Positions 43,242 through 54,408 of a stretch of DNA of 64,000 nt are shown here, one piece after another. Position numbers and translations under genes: made by a program. Positions within the stretch are counted from its first letter, which is position 1; the number at the start of each line of letters is the position of its first letter. The notes below the pieces were generated by a model, which worked only from the letters and a program-made list of their open reading frames with translations, was not told where the DNA came from and made no database searches. The stretch comes from Neoscytalidium dimidiatum (Eukaryota > Ascomycota > Dothideomycetes > Botryosphaeriales > Botryosphaeriaceae): contig CM074699.1 of NCBI GenBank assembly GCA_037367355.1, positions 744,001-808,000 on the forward strand, written 5' to 3'.

Positions 43242-44333
43242 ATGAAGTCCCGTGGCATCACTGTTAAGCTTACAACTTCGAACGACAGCAACAACCCTGT
43301 CGCTCTCAAGGAGATGGGACTTGAGATGAACACGAGTCAAGACGTCATATCTTGCTACGTCGAATCGCATGACGGCCTCCCTTTTTGCATCGATGTCCAG
43401 GCGGATATCCCTTTTCCGTACCCTGAACACTCCCCAAGGACGACTACTACCCAGACGTTCGGTGAATCGACTCCCCAGACAAACCAGTGACTTCGTCACA
43501 CTGCTGACCGGTCAGGTACTTCGAACACTCCCGCACACTTAGATGGATCCGGCCAGGTTGACATTCCCGTACTGAATGAGCCCGGCCACGTAGAAGTCTA
43601 TCCCTACAATTTCCTCATCGAGATCTATATCGACGGAAACGACAAGTCTAGGGTCCGTCATTGCCTGTATATTGACCCAGTTTATGAAACCCTCAATATC
43701 GGCCAGCGCGGACGCAAAATTGTTAGCCACAGCTACAAATGCGATGAGCACCACCGGTTGCAGAGATACGCTTGGTCGTTCGGCAAAGTTAGCGGGGTTA
43801 ACGCGCTAGAGAACTCTATGGGCAAACTTGACATTAGCGAGTCAAGTGACAATATCGATCAGGATTTACTGGACGCTTTCCGCTCAACCAATCTGGAGGA
43901 GAAAAGTGGTGCCGACGAGGCCGGCCAGATCAAGGTCATGGTTCGCCGTGCCATCATCGCCAAGAAATTTCGCCAGACGACCGCACCTGCTGAGAGGTAT
44001 GAAGGGGTCAAGGATGTCGCCGTTACCGATGCAAAGAATACTACCATAACGCATGTTACGGCTTACAAGAAGGATGAATCTTTCACCCCCTCTGAGGTTA
44101 TCAACAAGATCAAGTTCCGCCCATATGTTGAGGGCGAAGCCCCCTTCGCCACTTTTACGTTCTACTATCGTACCCATGATTTTCTTCAAAAGTTTGGCTT
44201 CTTGAAGGACGACGGCAACACTGATGATAGCTCTGGCAACCGCCAGGATGGTTTGACCAGTGCCTTAGGCAAGCGCAAGAGGGCTCTGTCAAGTAGCGAC
44301 ATTGGAGGCTTCAAGCGTAATAGGAAGGCCTAG
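43242..44333 (+). CDS. DUF7918-like fungal protein
   Basis: Two exons, 43242-43461 and 43516-44333, with a 54-nt intron (GTGAAT..CTGAC..TCAG); 345 aa. The N-terminal half is beta-rich and matches the style of the fungal DUF7918 family: a short start, SCYVESHDGLPFCIDVQAD, then NFLIEIYIDGNDKSRVRH, then YAWSFGKV. The second half has charged helices (VMVRRAIIAKKFRQTT, FTPSEVINKIKFRPYVEGE, FTFYYRTHDFLQKFGFL) and ends in a basic patch resembling a nuclear signal (GKRKRALSS..FKRNRKA). Role unknown; nuclear location is an inference from the tail. The splice is supported by frame continuity (..TTTQTFG then TSNTPAHLDG..). No functional link to its SPT8 neighbour is evident. Confidence 0.75.
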
Positions 44334-44719
44334 ATAGATTACAACTAAAGCTGGAGTAGCTGTACAGGCGCAAACCTTTAAGGTCGAGTCCATCTAAATA
44401 GACTGGAGTCAAAAACTGAGAACATGCATGATTGGACCATACCGTCGGACACCTGCAAGTATATGCCCCGAGAAAGCTCGCTTCCTTATTTTGTTGTATC
44501 ATCTGCGCAGCCACCTAAAGACTGTTTTCTGCGCCCGCCTGCGCTCAAACACAACTTCGTGTGGCTCGCGATAACTACATTGTGTCAGGAAAGTTTTCAA
44601 TCCCCATGCCGATACACATTAGGGCCGCAAATATCTCGCCCACAGACACTTCACCCTCCCACATCAGCTCTTTTTTTCACAGATCCTCTCCCAACATCGA
44701 TCTGTCGCCGCGACTTACC
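44334..44719. other. promoter region of first BTB gene
   Basis: About 390 bp, with a C/T-rich leader near the start codon. No gene supported. Confidence 0.45.
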
Positions 44720-45771
44720 ATGGCGCCCAGTCAGAGTAAGCCCACCTTCGTCTATCAGATTGCGCCCCGCTATGCCAGCAACAGCCTGTACGCCGACATC
44801 ATTCTCCGCTTCAGCGGCACAGAGCTGCCGGCGCACCGCATCGTACTCGCGAGCCAATCCAGCTGGTTTGCGCAGCAGTTGGAAGATGAAGGCCTACCCA
44901 AGGTATGCCATATCGTACGAGCAAGCCTCTCAATCGAGAATACCACATTATGTTTCACAGCTCTACCTTTATTTCACGCCTCCAACCTTCCACCGACTAA
45001 CGCGGCGCGACCAGGACGATGCTGGTCGCCCAATCCTTGACCTTGGCGACAACGACGACCCAGATCTTCTCGCCGTGATGATTCGCTTCCTCTACACGCG
45101 TAGCTATCCGGCACTCATTAGCCAGACAAGCCCAGACGAGCCACAGGCCAATACCTGCCTTCGTCACCTCCGTCTCTACGTCATGGCCGCCGACTACCGT
45201 ATCACCTGTGTGCAGTCCGCTGCGGCGAAGCGCGTCAAGGAGCACATGTCCGACCTGTACCGCATCTCTAAGGACCTGCTCACTGACTTCATTCCGTTCA
45301 TCTATGGAGACAGTTTGTCGCCGAAGCCGCTCGGCAAGGACGAACATGGCCTGCGTAGGTTCATCGCAGATAGGGCGGCGCTGGATCATTTGGAGCGTAT
45401 CGAGGCGTGCGAGCTGGACAGGTTCATTAAGGAGTATCCGGCGTTTGCTGGTAAGTGTTCGATCATCATGGCTATGTTTAAGGGGCAATGCTTATGGAGC
45501 GTGAGCAGTGGATTACCTCACCGCATCTTGGAACTTGCGTCGCATCCAAGTCGAGGAGAACAGGCTCGTGGGCACCTTCTGTCCTGCTTGCAACTACCGC
45601 ATGGAGATTTCCATCAACTACAGGGAGAAGCTGCCGGTAAGGAATGCTAAGGTCTGCATTCGTCCTCCAGGCGCGAAGAGCATCAAAAAACGTGAAGAGA
45701 CGGATGAAGATGTTCCGATCAAAACGTGCCCAAACTGCCAGGGAACATTGGAGAAACAGCGTCTTGCTTGA
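44720..45771 (+). CDS. BTB/POZ protein with C-terminal CxxC pair (first copy)
   Basis: 293 aa in three exons: 44720-44902, 45015-45450 and 45509-45771 (introns 112 and 58 nt). The BTB domain occupies about residues 20-140: YADIILRFSGTELPAHRIVLASQSSWFAQQL, then after the splice DDAGRPILDLGDNDDPDLLAVMIRFLYTRSY. I chose the acceptor at 45014 because an ideal CTAAC branch lies just before it; an alternative acceptor at 44961 keeps frame and adds 18 residues. The helical middle part (RLYVMAADYRITCVQSAAAKRV) fits a back domain. The C-terminus has two CxxC knuckles (CPACNY and CPNCQG) that could bind one zinc. BTB proteins dimerise and often serve as ubiquitin-ligase adaptors; the partner is unknown. 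A gene of the same design lies at 57397. Confidence 0.83.
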
Positions 45772-46832
45772 AGAGGTCATCAGAAAGGCTGCAGAAATCG
45801 GTAGTTCAGGGAACGGTACAGCGCTTGATCAAGGGTGCAAGTTTTAAGGCTTCTCTTTGGGTATTTTGGACCCTGCGGAGAAATTCGATTACTCCCCCGA
45901 GCAATCCTAATTTTCTTTTACCACACGTAGCACAGGGAGACACCGGTCTCGTTAGACAATGCTCACCTAAGTCAAATCAAATCATTGACTCAGAAACCCC
46001 AATTAAAGCTCACGAACCAATCGGCGAAACGCGCATTCGCAAAACTTCGCACCGAAGTACCCGCATTCAATCCCTAACGTCACATTGATCTCTTCTGCCA
46101 CCGCTCTTCAACACAGCCATCCATCGCATCCCCACAGACCATCTTCCATTCGCGCTAAGGCTTCCCGCATCTAGCCATAAATATGAAGTGACGTCAAACG
46201 CCGCGCTCGCCGTATTCGCCGACCAGGCCGCCAACCCAAAAAAAAAAAAAAAACATCGTACTTTTTAGTTCGCAACCAAGTTCCTATTCATAGCAGCGGT
46301 TTTCGCAGTGACGACGTGACATCGGCCGTCATGCCTCACATTCTGGCTAGTTTCTCGTATTCGCGCCCCCGCCACCTCACCATTTCCCCACACAATGCCC
46401 AAGCGTGATTTATCTCGTTCCGTCGGACCCTCGGTTCAGGCTGGTCCATCTTGGGCATAGTGGTAATAAATTTAATACCTAACTCCACATAGCTTCGGCA
46501 CTAAATGAGAGGTCACCAAACCTCTGGCGGACCTTAATAGCCAATCACAGTGCAGCGTTCGCCGACCGCCTTCGAGAGACTGGGGACGTCAAGTCATCAG
46601 GGAGCTCTCGTCTGCGAAAACCATCCTGATCTATGATTTTTTTTTTCTGGCTCCTAGCACATGTGTTGCTGCATCTCAAGAAAGCCCATTATTTAGTCTT
46701 CCGCCCAACTCTCCGCTTAGCTCTCTAGTTAGCCTTCCAGCTAGCAGCTAGCAGACACGTTCCTGACGATGATAGTCGCTACGATCATGAGACGGAGGAG
46801 GAATGACGAGGACCATGACGAGGACGACAACG

Positions 46833-46863
<31 letters not shown>

Positions 46864-47282
46864 AGCAGACGAGAAGAACGACCAGGTCGACGATAAGGAC
46901 GACCCGCGCCAGCGACAACCACGTCAGAACATGACACGAAGCTTGATAAAGTCCTACAGACAATGAAGGACGTTGGCTTAAGTTATAAGGTATTCAACCT
47001 TGCATGAGTGACCAGAGATATCCGCTTGGAACGGCAATCTTTCCACACTCTTAAGAAAAGATAGGCCGCTGTGCGAAAAGTCTTTTTGGATCAGTGTGTA
47101 TAGCATGTTACCAACGAGAGTATCGAGGACAGGGTAGGCTAAGAACTCAACTACGTCGTTGAAAAACCACGGTATTTTGGCAAGCTTGCTCCACATCTTG
47201 GATATGGATCACCTCTACATGGACGACGCTGACTTGGCTCTCGAGAGATATGCGCCATCTTGCTAACATCTTATTTCTCCAG
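45772..47282. other. spacer with A-tract and GAT microsatellite
   Basis: About 1.5 kb without a supported gene. Contains an A-run at 46239-46253, a T-run at about 46637, and a (GAT)n run at 46836-46863. A 65-codon acidic frame over the GAT repeat is explained by the repeat itself. Confidence 0.45.
46836..46863. repeat. (GAT)n microsatellite
   Basis: About nine GAT units, flanked by imperfect GAC/GAG/GAT triplets. Confidence 0.85.
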
Positions 47283-47533
47283 TAACAAGAAACACATGTG
47301 CAAATTGGAAGAGCTATGGTTCTCGCTCCCTCCAGCACCGTATCAAGCAACGAATGTTCACTCTTGCGAACGTGATCTGCAACTCATGACAAAACCAAAG
47401 ATAGAATTTCTTACAGGCTGATCTTGATGCCTTAGTACTTGATGGGTGTTGGAACTCAATGGAAGATCGTTGGCGCGCTGATAGAATTAGGCGTATGCTG
47501 TGGCTACCAAAGTGGGCGGCGTGTGTCATGTAA
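47283..47533 (+). CDS. doubtful small exon pair, unknown protein
   Basis: Not recognised. A good 3' splice site (TTGCTAACATC..TTTCTCCAG) ends at 47282. The exon after it reads TRNTCANWKSYGSRSLQHRI and onward to MFTLAN (47371), then a 45-nt GTGATC..TTACAG intron, then ADLDALVLDGCWNSMEDRWR to the stop TAA (47531-47533). Frame is kept and the second exon has a coding look (Trp/Arg/Asp-rich, RMLWLPKWAACVM). I could not find a convincing upstream exon or start; stops interrupt the obvious candidates. It may be a gene remnant. Weak call. Confidence 0.25.
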
Positions 47534-48482
47534 GAATTGCAGACGAGAAAAGGGTATCAGAGAGCATGTAATACGTTAGTCAAGTAATACTACACGAGTG
47601 CATTTCCGCCACCGCTGTTCTCTCTCCCGTGGATTCCAGCGTGCTCCAGCGAACCGTACACAATAGAAGCCAAGCAGGCCCCGGGCTCTCAGGACGGCCC
47701 CTCCCCTGCCTCGGCTCGGCGGCAGCGTCGGCTGATCAACAGCACCCCTGAACACGCCTTGTGAAAGTATTTCGGACGACAGAACTTCATCTTCGACGAA
47801 GACGGTGGCAAACGTCCGCTTTCCCTATTCATGGAAACGAGCTGCCTGCTGATCATTTACCCTTCTAAAGCGTGCCATTGGCCGATATTCGCCCCGGTCC
47901 CTACGGAGCGCGGGTCAAGTGTCGGCGTCTGATTGTTCTAGGGCGCAGCACAACGGGAGAAACCGTTCATTTAGCAGTGCTGCTTCGAGGCATTCTTTCC
48001 GACAATGGCAATTTTCTCCCAACGTCATTCCATCGAAGTCACTTCTTTGCAAACAAGAAATAGTGTACGCTCGCATGCCTGCATCGCAAATACGAGGCCG
48101 TTTCAAGGCGCGATGCGCGCGCGGATCCCGGGCCAGCCATGCCGTTTTGAGAAGCTCGGTACGATGCAAGAAGCATGGGAGGCGGTGCTGTGGGAAACCT
48201 TGAATTTAGGCTTAAGCAGCCGATCATGCCTTTCAGGATATATCACGAGGGTAGCATTAGCGATCGGATTATCCAAAAGGAAAAATCACTCGAGCATAGA
48301 TGGAGAGAACAATATATTGTGGATCGAACGAAAGATTGTTCGAAATCCGATTAATCAATTACGATCATGAACTAATTGCGGTCATGGATCAAATGCTAAG
48401 ATGCAGGCGCTATTTACATGAAGTGATTTTTCCCCGTACAGATGCAATGCTTCAAAAGACAAGAGGCGGCGCGATGATGCGC
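47534..48482. other. spacer, 3' flank of PhiA-like gene
   Basis: About 950 bp. The last part is probably the 3' UTR of the minus-strand PhiA-like gene. No supported gene. Confidence 0.45.
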
Positions 48483-49063
48483 TTAGTTGTACCAGCAGCC
48501 GACGGGCTCGTCAATCTTCTGGGTGCGGAAAGCGAAGGCGATGCAGTCAGCCTCGAACTGCTGCTGCCAGATCTTGTAGCTGCCGTCACCGATGGGGCAG
48601 GCGTAGAAGCCGTCGCTGTCACCGAAAGTGAGGTGGCCGTCAGCGTTCACGGCGAAGCCGGTGCGCTCGCCGTTCTTGGGGGCGGGCTCAGCACCAGTGG
48701 TCCAACCAATGTTGCCACGGCCCATGCCGGAGCGGTCGACCCAGACTGCCATGGCTGTCAGTGTCTGTCCAGAAATTCAAGACTGAGCTTCGCTGAGTGG
48801 AACTTACGTTGCTGGTAGGGAGCACCGTTGGTGTAGAGGTAGGCGGCGCCCTCTGGGCTAATGCTGAAGGTGGCGAAGTTCTCCTTAGCACCAGCATCGC
48901 AAGAAGCGTTCTGGGCGCGGCCAATGAACAGGCTGCCCTCAGAAGCAGAGATGCCAGAGTTGTGGATGGCAGAGCCAGAGTGGATGGCGATACCACCGAA
49001 GTAGTCGGTAGCAGCGGCAGCGCCAGCGGCGGCGAGGATAGCAAGGACGGTCTTGGTGAACAT
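48483..49063 (-). CDS. phiA: PhiA-like secreted cell-wall protein
   Basis: Small secreted wall protein of the PhiA family, first described for phialide and conidium development in Aspergillus. Exons 49063-48808 and 48745-48483 (62-nt intron, GTAAGT..CTGAC..GGCAG); 172 aa. Signal peptide about residues 1-18 (MFTKTVLAILAAAGAAAA). The mature part has the family pattern IAIHSGSAIHNSGISASEGS, then ATFSISPEGAAYLYT, and after the splice VDRSGMGRGNIGWT and GFAVNADGHLTF, ending in a Cys-containing tail. The acceptor at 48746 is preferred (giving QQLWVDRSG) because the other in-frame AG lies on the branch site. Codons are strongly biased and the leader is C/T/A-rich, so high expression is likely. Confidence 0.88.
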
Positions 49064-50103
49064 TTTTGCGGTTGATGGAGGTTGAACGAGAAGGTTCGAA
49101 GTGTGTTGAGAAGAGCTGGAGCTGTGTAGATGTCGAAGGCTGGTTGTTGGATGCTGTTCAACACCCGCTCGACCTGGAGTATTTATGTGCTCTAGAAAGA
49201 CTGCCCCTATCACCATGACGTTCCGATACGAGGTGTGCTTGGCAGCATCGTCATAGCTCTGTGGTAGTGTCGGGAGAACTCAATCGGCTGTTCGTATTAA
49301 GCAGACGATTAAGGGCACTTTTAGGTAACGTTGCAGACGCGAACGGAGCAGACCATGGAGCCTGCTTCGTATAGGGCGGAGAATTGTGGCCTGGAAGCCC
49401 TGCAGAACATCGGGCAACACCCTGGACCCCCAGAATGATCGTTTGAAACATGGGCGGTATGCTCCACAATTGCGGCTCTGGTAAGGCCATGCGCAGTCGG
49501 TATCGACTAAAAATGGCAAGCATGGCCACAGAGCGAGAGGCTGCTGGCCGGTCAGGGGAGGCGAGAGCAACGTGCGGGCCTAAGGACCATCACACGGTCC
49601 AGCAGGCGGGCGCTGCAATGCACCACCATCGCTGGCTTCCGGTGGGCGGTCAATGGCGTGGGGCCACTGCCAATGGGCGACGGCGTAGGAACAATGTAAT
49701 GCGACGTTCGCTGCGAAGTCTCGCAACTCTCATGCAGGGTGCGGGAGGCAACGTGTGTGGCGTTGGTGGGTGGTGTCGGCGCGGGGTCCGGGATTGGGTG
49801 ACAGCAGCGGTGGCGGCGCCGGCAGCCGGGGCGGGAGGAAAGGCGGCGGCGGCGGCGGAGAGACAAGACAGTCGGAGCCGTCTCGCCGTGGGGTGCCAGC
49901 GCGGGCCCGAATGCTCCGCGCATGAGTCGCGCTGCAGCTTCAGCTTCACCACGTCTGCGCGCCCGTCCCTTGACTCTGCACTTCGACCCTTCTGCCCTAC
50001 CGCGTCCGCCACAACCCTACCGCCCGCCCGCCAGCACAGCCGCCTTGTTGCTCGCTGCTGCTCCTACCGCCTTCAGTTGCTTCCTCCCGCTCAACACGCC
50101 CTC
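49064..50103. other. divergent spacer between PhiA-like and Yra1-like genes
   Basis: About 1 kb with the leader of the PhiA-like gene on the left and the GC-rich promoter of the export-adaptor gene on the right. Long plus-strand frames here have no motif. Confidence 0.45.
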
Positions 50104-51608
50104 ATGGATCGCGCGCTCGACGACGTCATCTCCGACCGCCAGGTAAGCCACGCTGCCGCTGCCCACGACCACAACAAAGACCATGCTGACCCAGCCCTGC
50201 TCCAGAGAGGCGGCGGAGGTGGACGCGGACGCAGAGGCCGCCGCACTGAAGACTATCCGCGAGACGGCGTAAGAAAGGCAGGTCGCTCGCCGCCCGTGCT
50301 GCAGCCTGACCCGCGCGCTGACTGCCCGACTCCTCCAGGTTTTACACCTCCTCCCTCCTCATAGCCATGGCGCTCCGTGACCGCTTCGAACCGGCATCTT
50401 GCTCTGAAATGCACCGCTCCTTTCGATTTGGAGATGCAACCGCTTAAGCCGACGAGTCTTGTTTCAGGCTGCCATGGTACCCTGTGAGACCTCCGCTAAT
50501 CTGACATTCCTCTCTGCGATAATAGTCGAGTCAGAGAGATGATTCCAGGAACCTCGACCGGTATGAAGGCCAATTGAGCCGACATTGAGAGAGGCTTTGC
50601 TGATGTGGCACAGAGACTGGGTCCACGACCGCTTCGAAGACGATGACTGTGCGTATTACCAGACGACTTCCCCGCTGCATAGCTGATTCAGCAAAGCCCG
50701 CCGCCCCTCCCGCAGCCGCGGCTACCGCTCCGAGCGCCCGTCTCGCCGCAGCCCTGATGCCGACAAGTGTGTTTCTCCTTCTATGGCTGCTGTAATTAAC
50801 TGCTCATCAAGCCCGTCTACAGAGAGCCCGGATACAAAATTCGAGTAGAAAATCTTCACTACGACCTGTCTGAGGACGATATTTTGGTAGGATTATACAC
50901 CATATGCGGATGAAAATCACTCCTGACATCCAATAGGAGCTTTTCGAGCGCATCGGCCCGGTCGATGACGCCAAGCTGGTGTACGACCGCAGTGACCGCA
51001 GCACGGGTGTTGCATTTGTAGTATACCGCAACCTTGCAGACGCTCGGGTCGCTTGCCGCGAATTCGATGGTGCCAACGCACATGGTCAGCCCATCCATCT
51101 TACTCTTCTGCCGCCTGGACAGTCTCGGCGCAACCCCTTCGACAGTGTCCAGCGTCCCTCGCGGAGCCTTTTTGATCGCATCGAAGGAGGTCGCAACCGC
51201 AGTCTCAGCCCTGACCGGCCCCGTCACAGCGATGTCAGCAAACCTGCTCCTGCTGGTATTGATCGTTATGTGCCCGGTGAGGATGACGGCCGCAGACGTT
51301 CGCCCGCTCGCCGCCGTGGCGGTGGACGAGAAAGCGGCCGCAGGCCTGGCGAGAGAAGGCAGGGTGGTGGTGCTGCTGCTAGCGGTGGTGGTCGTGGTAG
51401 GAGGAATGATGATCAAGGGAGGCCGCTCGTTGGAGGCAGGCCGAGGAAGACTGTCGAGGAACTTGATGCCGAGATGGCGGATTATTTCGGAGGAGGTGGA
51501 GAAGATGGTGCTGGAGCCGAGCAAGCTGCCAATGGTTCAGACGGAGCTGCTGCTACTACCGCCACGGCCGGCGCCGTTGCCGATGATGATATCGATATGG
51601 TGGAGTGA
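50104..51608 (+). CDS. mRNA export adaptor of the Yra1 / Aly-REF (THOC4) family, seven exons
   Basis: Binds mRNA during transcription and hands it to the export receptor Mex67. Inferred exons: 50104-50142, 50206-50268, 50526-50560, 50614-50648, 50697-50766, 50823-50886 and 50937-51608; 325 aa. Exon 1 encodes MDRALDDVISDRQ, the N-terminal REF motif. Then come RGG/Arg-rich box, DDSRNLDRDWVHDRFEDDDS, RRPSRSRGYRSERPSRR, and an RRM from about residue 95 (KIRVENLHYDLSEDDILELF, ..STGVAFVVYRNLADARVACR). After it: Arg/Gly-rich linker and the C-terminal FoP-type motif GGRPRKTVEELDAEMADYF, then an acidic end. Splices within the RRM and the C-terminal exon are firm. The 257-nt intron before exon 3 and the AAG acceptor of exon 5 are my least certain joins, chosen because only they keep frame and family sequence. 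Confidence 0.88.
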
Positions 51609-52154
51609 GCACCAAGCAAGCTGTGGGCTCGCCAAGGAATCCAACACAGTCTATATTTCTTCAAAGAGTCACACCATACAGAAATCTTCTCTCCCAGCGG
51701 GGTTCCGGGAAACTCCAATTTAAATGGCGTTAGATGAGGGAGCAATCACCAGAAACATAGTAGCATAAATGGGCAAGGACACCTTCTCTTGGCCTTTGAG
51801 CTATAACTTGTTCCGATTTAAATAGCTGAACTAAGTGGCATCCTGCGCGTCAACAAGCGCTATTGCACTGAGACTCGTGTAACATCCTGGTTTGGGACGA
51901 TTTGATGGCAGAATCGACTTTGTATATTTAACATCTCCTTATACTCGATCGAAGGCCGCAAGATCATGAATAGAGCTTTCGGCTCCGCCCATCACATCCA
52001 CGGTTGTCTACTACCCGTGCCATATGCAAGCAGATTGATAAGCCTTGCGGGCACGCCAGCCTCCCACTTTGCGACGGAACCCACTCGTAAGGATCCAAAT
52101 GTAGATAGATTCCGCTCATCCAACCAGTAAGCATTCCAAAGAGTCCGCTCCACT
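51609..52154. other. spacer, convergent 3' ends
   Basis: About 550 bp between two convergent genes. An alternative last exon of the minus-strand gene could fall here (see that entry). Nothing else supported. Confidence 0.45.
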
Positions 52155-53804
52155 TTACTTACCATTCTCCTCTGCAGTGTCTTCGGGATGCTCCCCGCAC
52201 TGCACATGCTCCCTATCCTCTGATTTTTCTGCATTGGCCTCTGCGTTGGCTTCTGCTACACCCTCCTCCTCCTCCTCCCCATCACTTGGCATTAGACTTT
52301 CGTTTCTCTGGCCCTCCTCATCCGCCGCCCGGGCGAGCGCCGCCAACACATCTTCGTCATCTATATCCACCTCGCTCATCTGCTCCAGCTGCTCGTCGTC
52401 AATCTCCGCATCTTCGTCTCCTTCCCCAAACTCACCATCCTCCATCTCGCTCGAGATCCCGTCCTCGTCTTCACCCCGCTCTCCCTCCCGCTCCTCATCC
52501 GAGCCCCCAGCATCGGCCCCCTCCTCCGGATGACCCGCAAAATACGCTTCCAGACACCACGCCCACCCGAGCGCCATCGCGACCCACACCCTCCGATGAT
52601 ACCTCTCCGCCTCGGCCGCCTCGGCCGCCTCGGCCAGGAACCCCGGCGGCAGCGCCGCCGTCACGTTCATCGGCTCCGCCATCCAGGGCGGGCCGGAGGG
52701 AAAGAGCGTAGTCAGCAGCTTGACGAGGGCGAGCGTGTGCGCGGCGACGGTCAGCGTCGCCTCGGACCGGACGGCGATGCTGCGCAGGCCCGTGTCCGAG
52801 TCGTGGGCATATCCGTACGCGGGCGGCCGGTCGCGGTCCGCCCCGGTTCGCCGCGAGGCGGATGGCGGCGAAGAGGGGGGAGGCGGCGGGGGTTGGTCGC
52901 GGAAATGGCGCGCGAGCAGGCGGCCGCTCCAGCCCATCTTGGCCGCGTCGGCGCACAGCTGGCGGCGCGAGCGCTCCTTGCCGGCGCGCCCGTCGCCGCC
53001 GCTGTGCCAGCGGTAGCAGCGCAGCGGGCCCCGCGTCGCCAGGTCGACCAGGTCGGCCGCCGTCCAGGTCGACATCACCGCGCGCGTCCGCGTCGTCGTC
53101 GCGAGCAGGCGCTGCTTGCCGCTGAGCGTGCGGCGCTTCTTCTTTTTTCTCCTCAGCTTCTTTTTCTTCTTCTTGCTGCTCTCGGCGTCGTCGTCATCGT
53201 CGTCGTCGTTTTCCTTGCTCTTTTCCGTGGTGCCGTCCTGCGCGTCCTTCTTGACTGCTGCTGAGCTGGGGCAGCGCGCCACCCACGCCTCCACGGCTCG
53301 CGCGTACGCGCTCTCAAAGCCGCGAGCCAACTCCAGCACGCGCGCCCAGTGCGCTGCGGCTAGGGCGGCCGCTTCCTGCGTGGGGAGGTCGGTGATTGCG
53401 GGCGGCGGGCGCGCATCGTCATCGTCATCGTCATCGTCGCTGGATGTCAGCGCCGGCGAGGCCTCGGATGATAGCAGGGACGAGGAAGATGATGGCGATG
53501 GCGATGGCGTGTGGTGCAGCATTGTCTGATCGGGGTCGTCTTCTTCTGGAGAGGATGGTGGTGGTGAGGCAGATAACTGACTATCCGGGATGGTCGCGGT
53601 TCTTGGTGGTGATGATGATGATAATGCCCCGTCGTTTGCGAGCGCTGCCGGGTTCCCTCGGGTTTTGTGGCGGTTGTGGTGACGGCGCGGCGCATGTTTT
53701 TTTTGTTGTTGTTGTGTTGTCGTCGTCTGCGGCACGTGGAGCTGTGCAGCGATGAGGAACCTGTCGGCTTCGTGCCAATGGTGTTTGGGGAGGGCTTGGC
53801 CCAT
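52155..53804 (-). CDS. unrecognised low-complexity protein (acidic and Lys-rich runs)
   Basis: Single exon as called, 549 aa, function unknown. The first 130 residues are Gln/Lys/Ser/Pro-rich, then an Asp8 run near 123-130, a helical stretch (PTQEAAALAAAHWARVLELA), a second Asp run with a Lys/Arg block (about 200-230, a plausible nuclear signal). A more ordered centre follows (about 236-445: STWTAADLVDLATRGPLRCY, GYAHDSDTGLRSIAVRSEAT, RVWVAMALGWAWCLEAYFAG). The end is a long Glu/Asp-rich tail. The ordered centre is what a family search should use. A strong donor (AATG|GTAAGT) overlaps the last codons, so the true C-terminus may be spliced to a short exon below 52155. Third codon positions are almost all G/C. 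Confidence 0.68.
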   Translation of the reverse strand: MGQALPKHHWHEADRFLIAAQLHVPQTTTTQQQQKKHAPRRHHNRHKTRGNPAALANDGALSSSSPPRTATIPDSQLSASPPPSSPEEDDPDQTMLHHTPSPSPSSSSSLLSSEASPALTSSDDDDDDDDARPPPAITDLPTQEAAALAAAHWARVLELARGFESAYARAVEAWVARCPSSAAVKKDAQDGTTEKSKENDDDDDDDAESSKKKKKKLRRKKKKRRTLSGKQRLLATTTRTRAVMSTWTAADLVDLATRGPLRCYRWHSGGDGRAGKERSRRQLCADAAKMGWSGRLLARHFRDQPPPPPPSSPPSASRRTGADRDRPPAYGYAHDSDTGLRSIAVRSEATLTVAAHTLALVKLLTTLFPSGPPWMAEPMNVTAALPPGFLAEAAEAAEAERYHRRVWVAMALGWAWCLEAYFAGHPEEGADAGGSDEEREGERGEDEDGISSEMEDGEFGEGDEDAEIDDEQLEQMSEVDIDDEDVLAALARAADEEGQRNESLMPSDGEEEEEGVAEANAEANAEKSEDREHVQCGEHPEDTAEENGK

Positions 53805-54408
53805 GATATCGGAGTCGTTGCTGCGAGTTTATGGTGCTGAGCGGGGGCTCGATGTGTGATATTTTTCTGGAGGCCTGATGAGGTGTGGAGTTGTTGTTGT
53901 AGTTGCGACACGCTTGCACCTCAAACGGTCAAGCGCGTCGCATATAAGGTAAGAGGAATAGGAAGGAAGACGGTGGACGCAATCGGGGAGTTTGGTGGTG
54001 GAAGTATCGCAGCTGACGGCGTTTGCGGGATTCTCGAAGATAAAATCACAAAGCGCAAGTAGTGTTACCTGGCAAAGGTGAGGTGAGGTAGGACAAGCTT
54101 CGGCACGTGATGGCTGGCGAGCCAAGAAGTTGTAGGGATCCGGGATCCAGGGTTCGGGTTTGAGATTGTGTGTGGTGTGAATAATTGCTGGCGGTCTGGA
54201 GCGATCGTCTCATGCTTGGAGTAGGGCCTGCAAAGTTAAGCATGAATCCCCTGCGTTGAAATTAAGGTAAGCGCGCAGCATTTCCGACACGTTGGAAGCA
54301 AAGAAACATGTTAGGGTGGAAACGCTTTAGTGACGACCGCATGATCTGCAATTTGTATGCAGGGGTATCATTATGCCTATTTTGTCTATCACTTTTGCAT
54401 CTTCAAGG
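53805..54408. other. spacer between two minus-strand genes
   Basis: About 600 bp: promoter of the low-complexity protein gene and 3' flank of the WD40 gene. No supported gene. Confidence 0.45.

Noticed and set aside
46748..46966. Small acidic protein or poly-Ile membrane peptide over the GAT repeat
   Set aside because: Both frames are by-products of a (GAT)n microsatellite.
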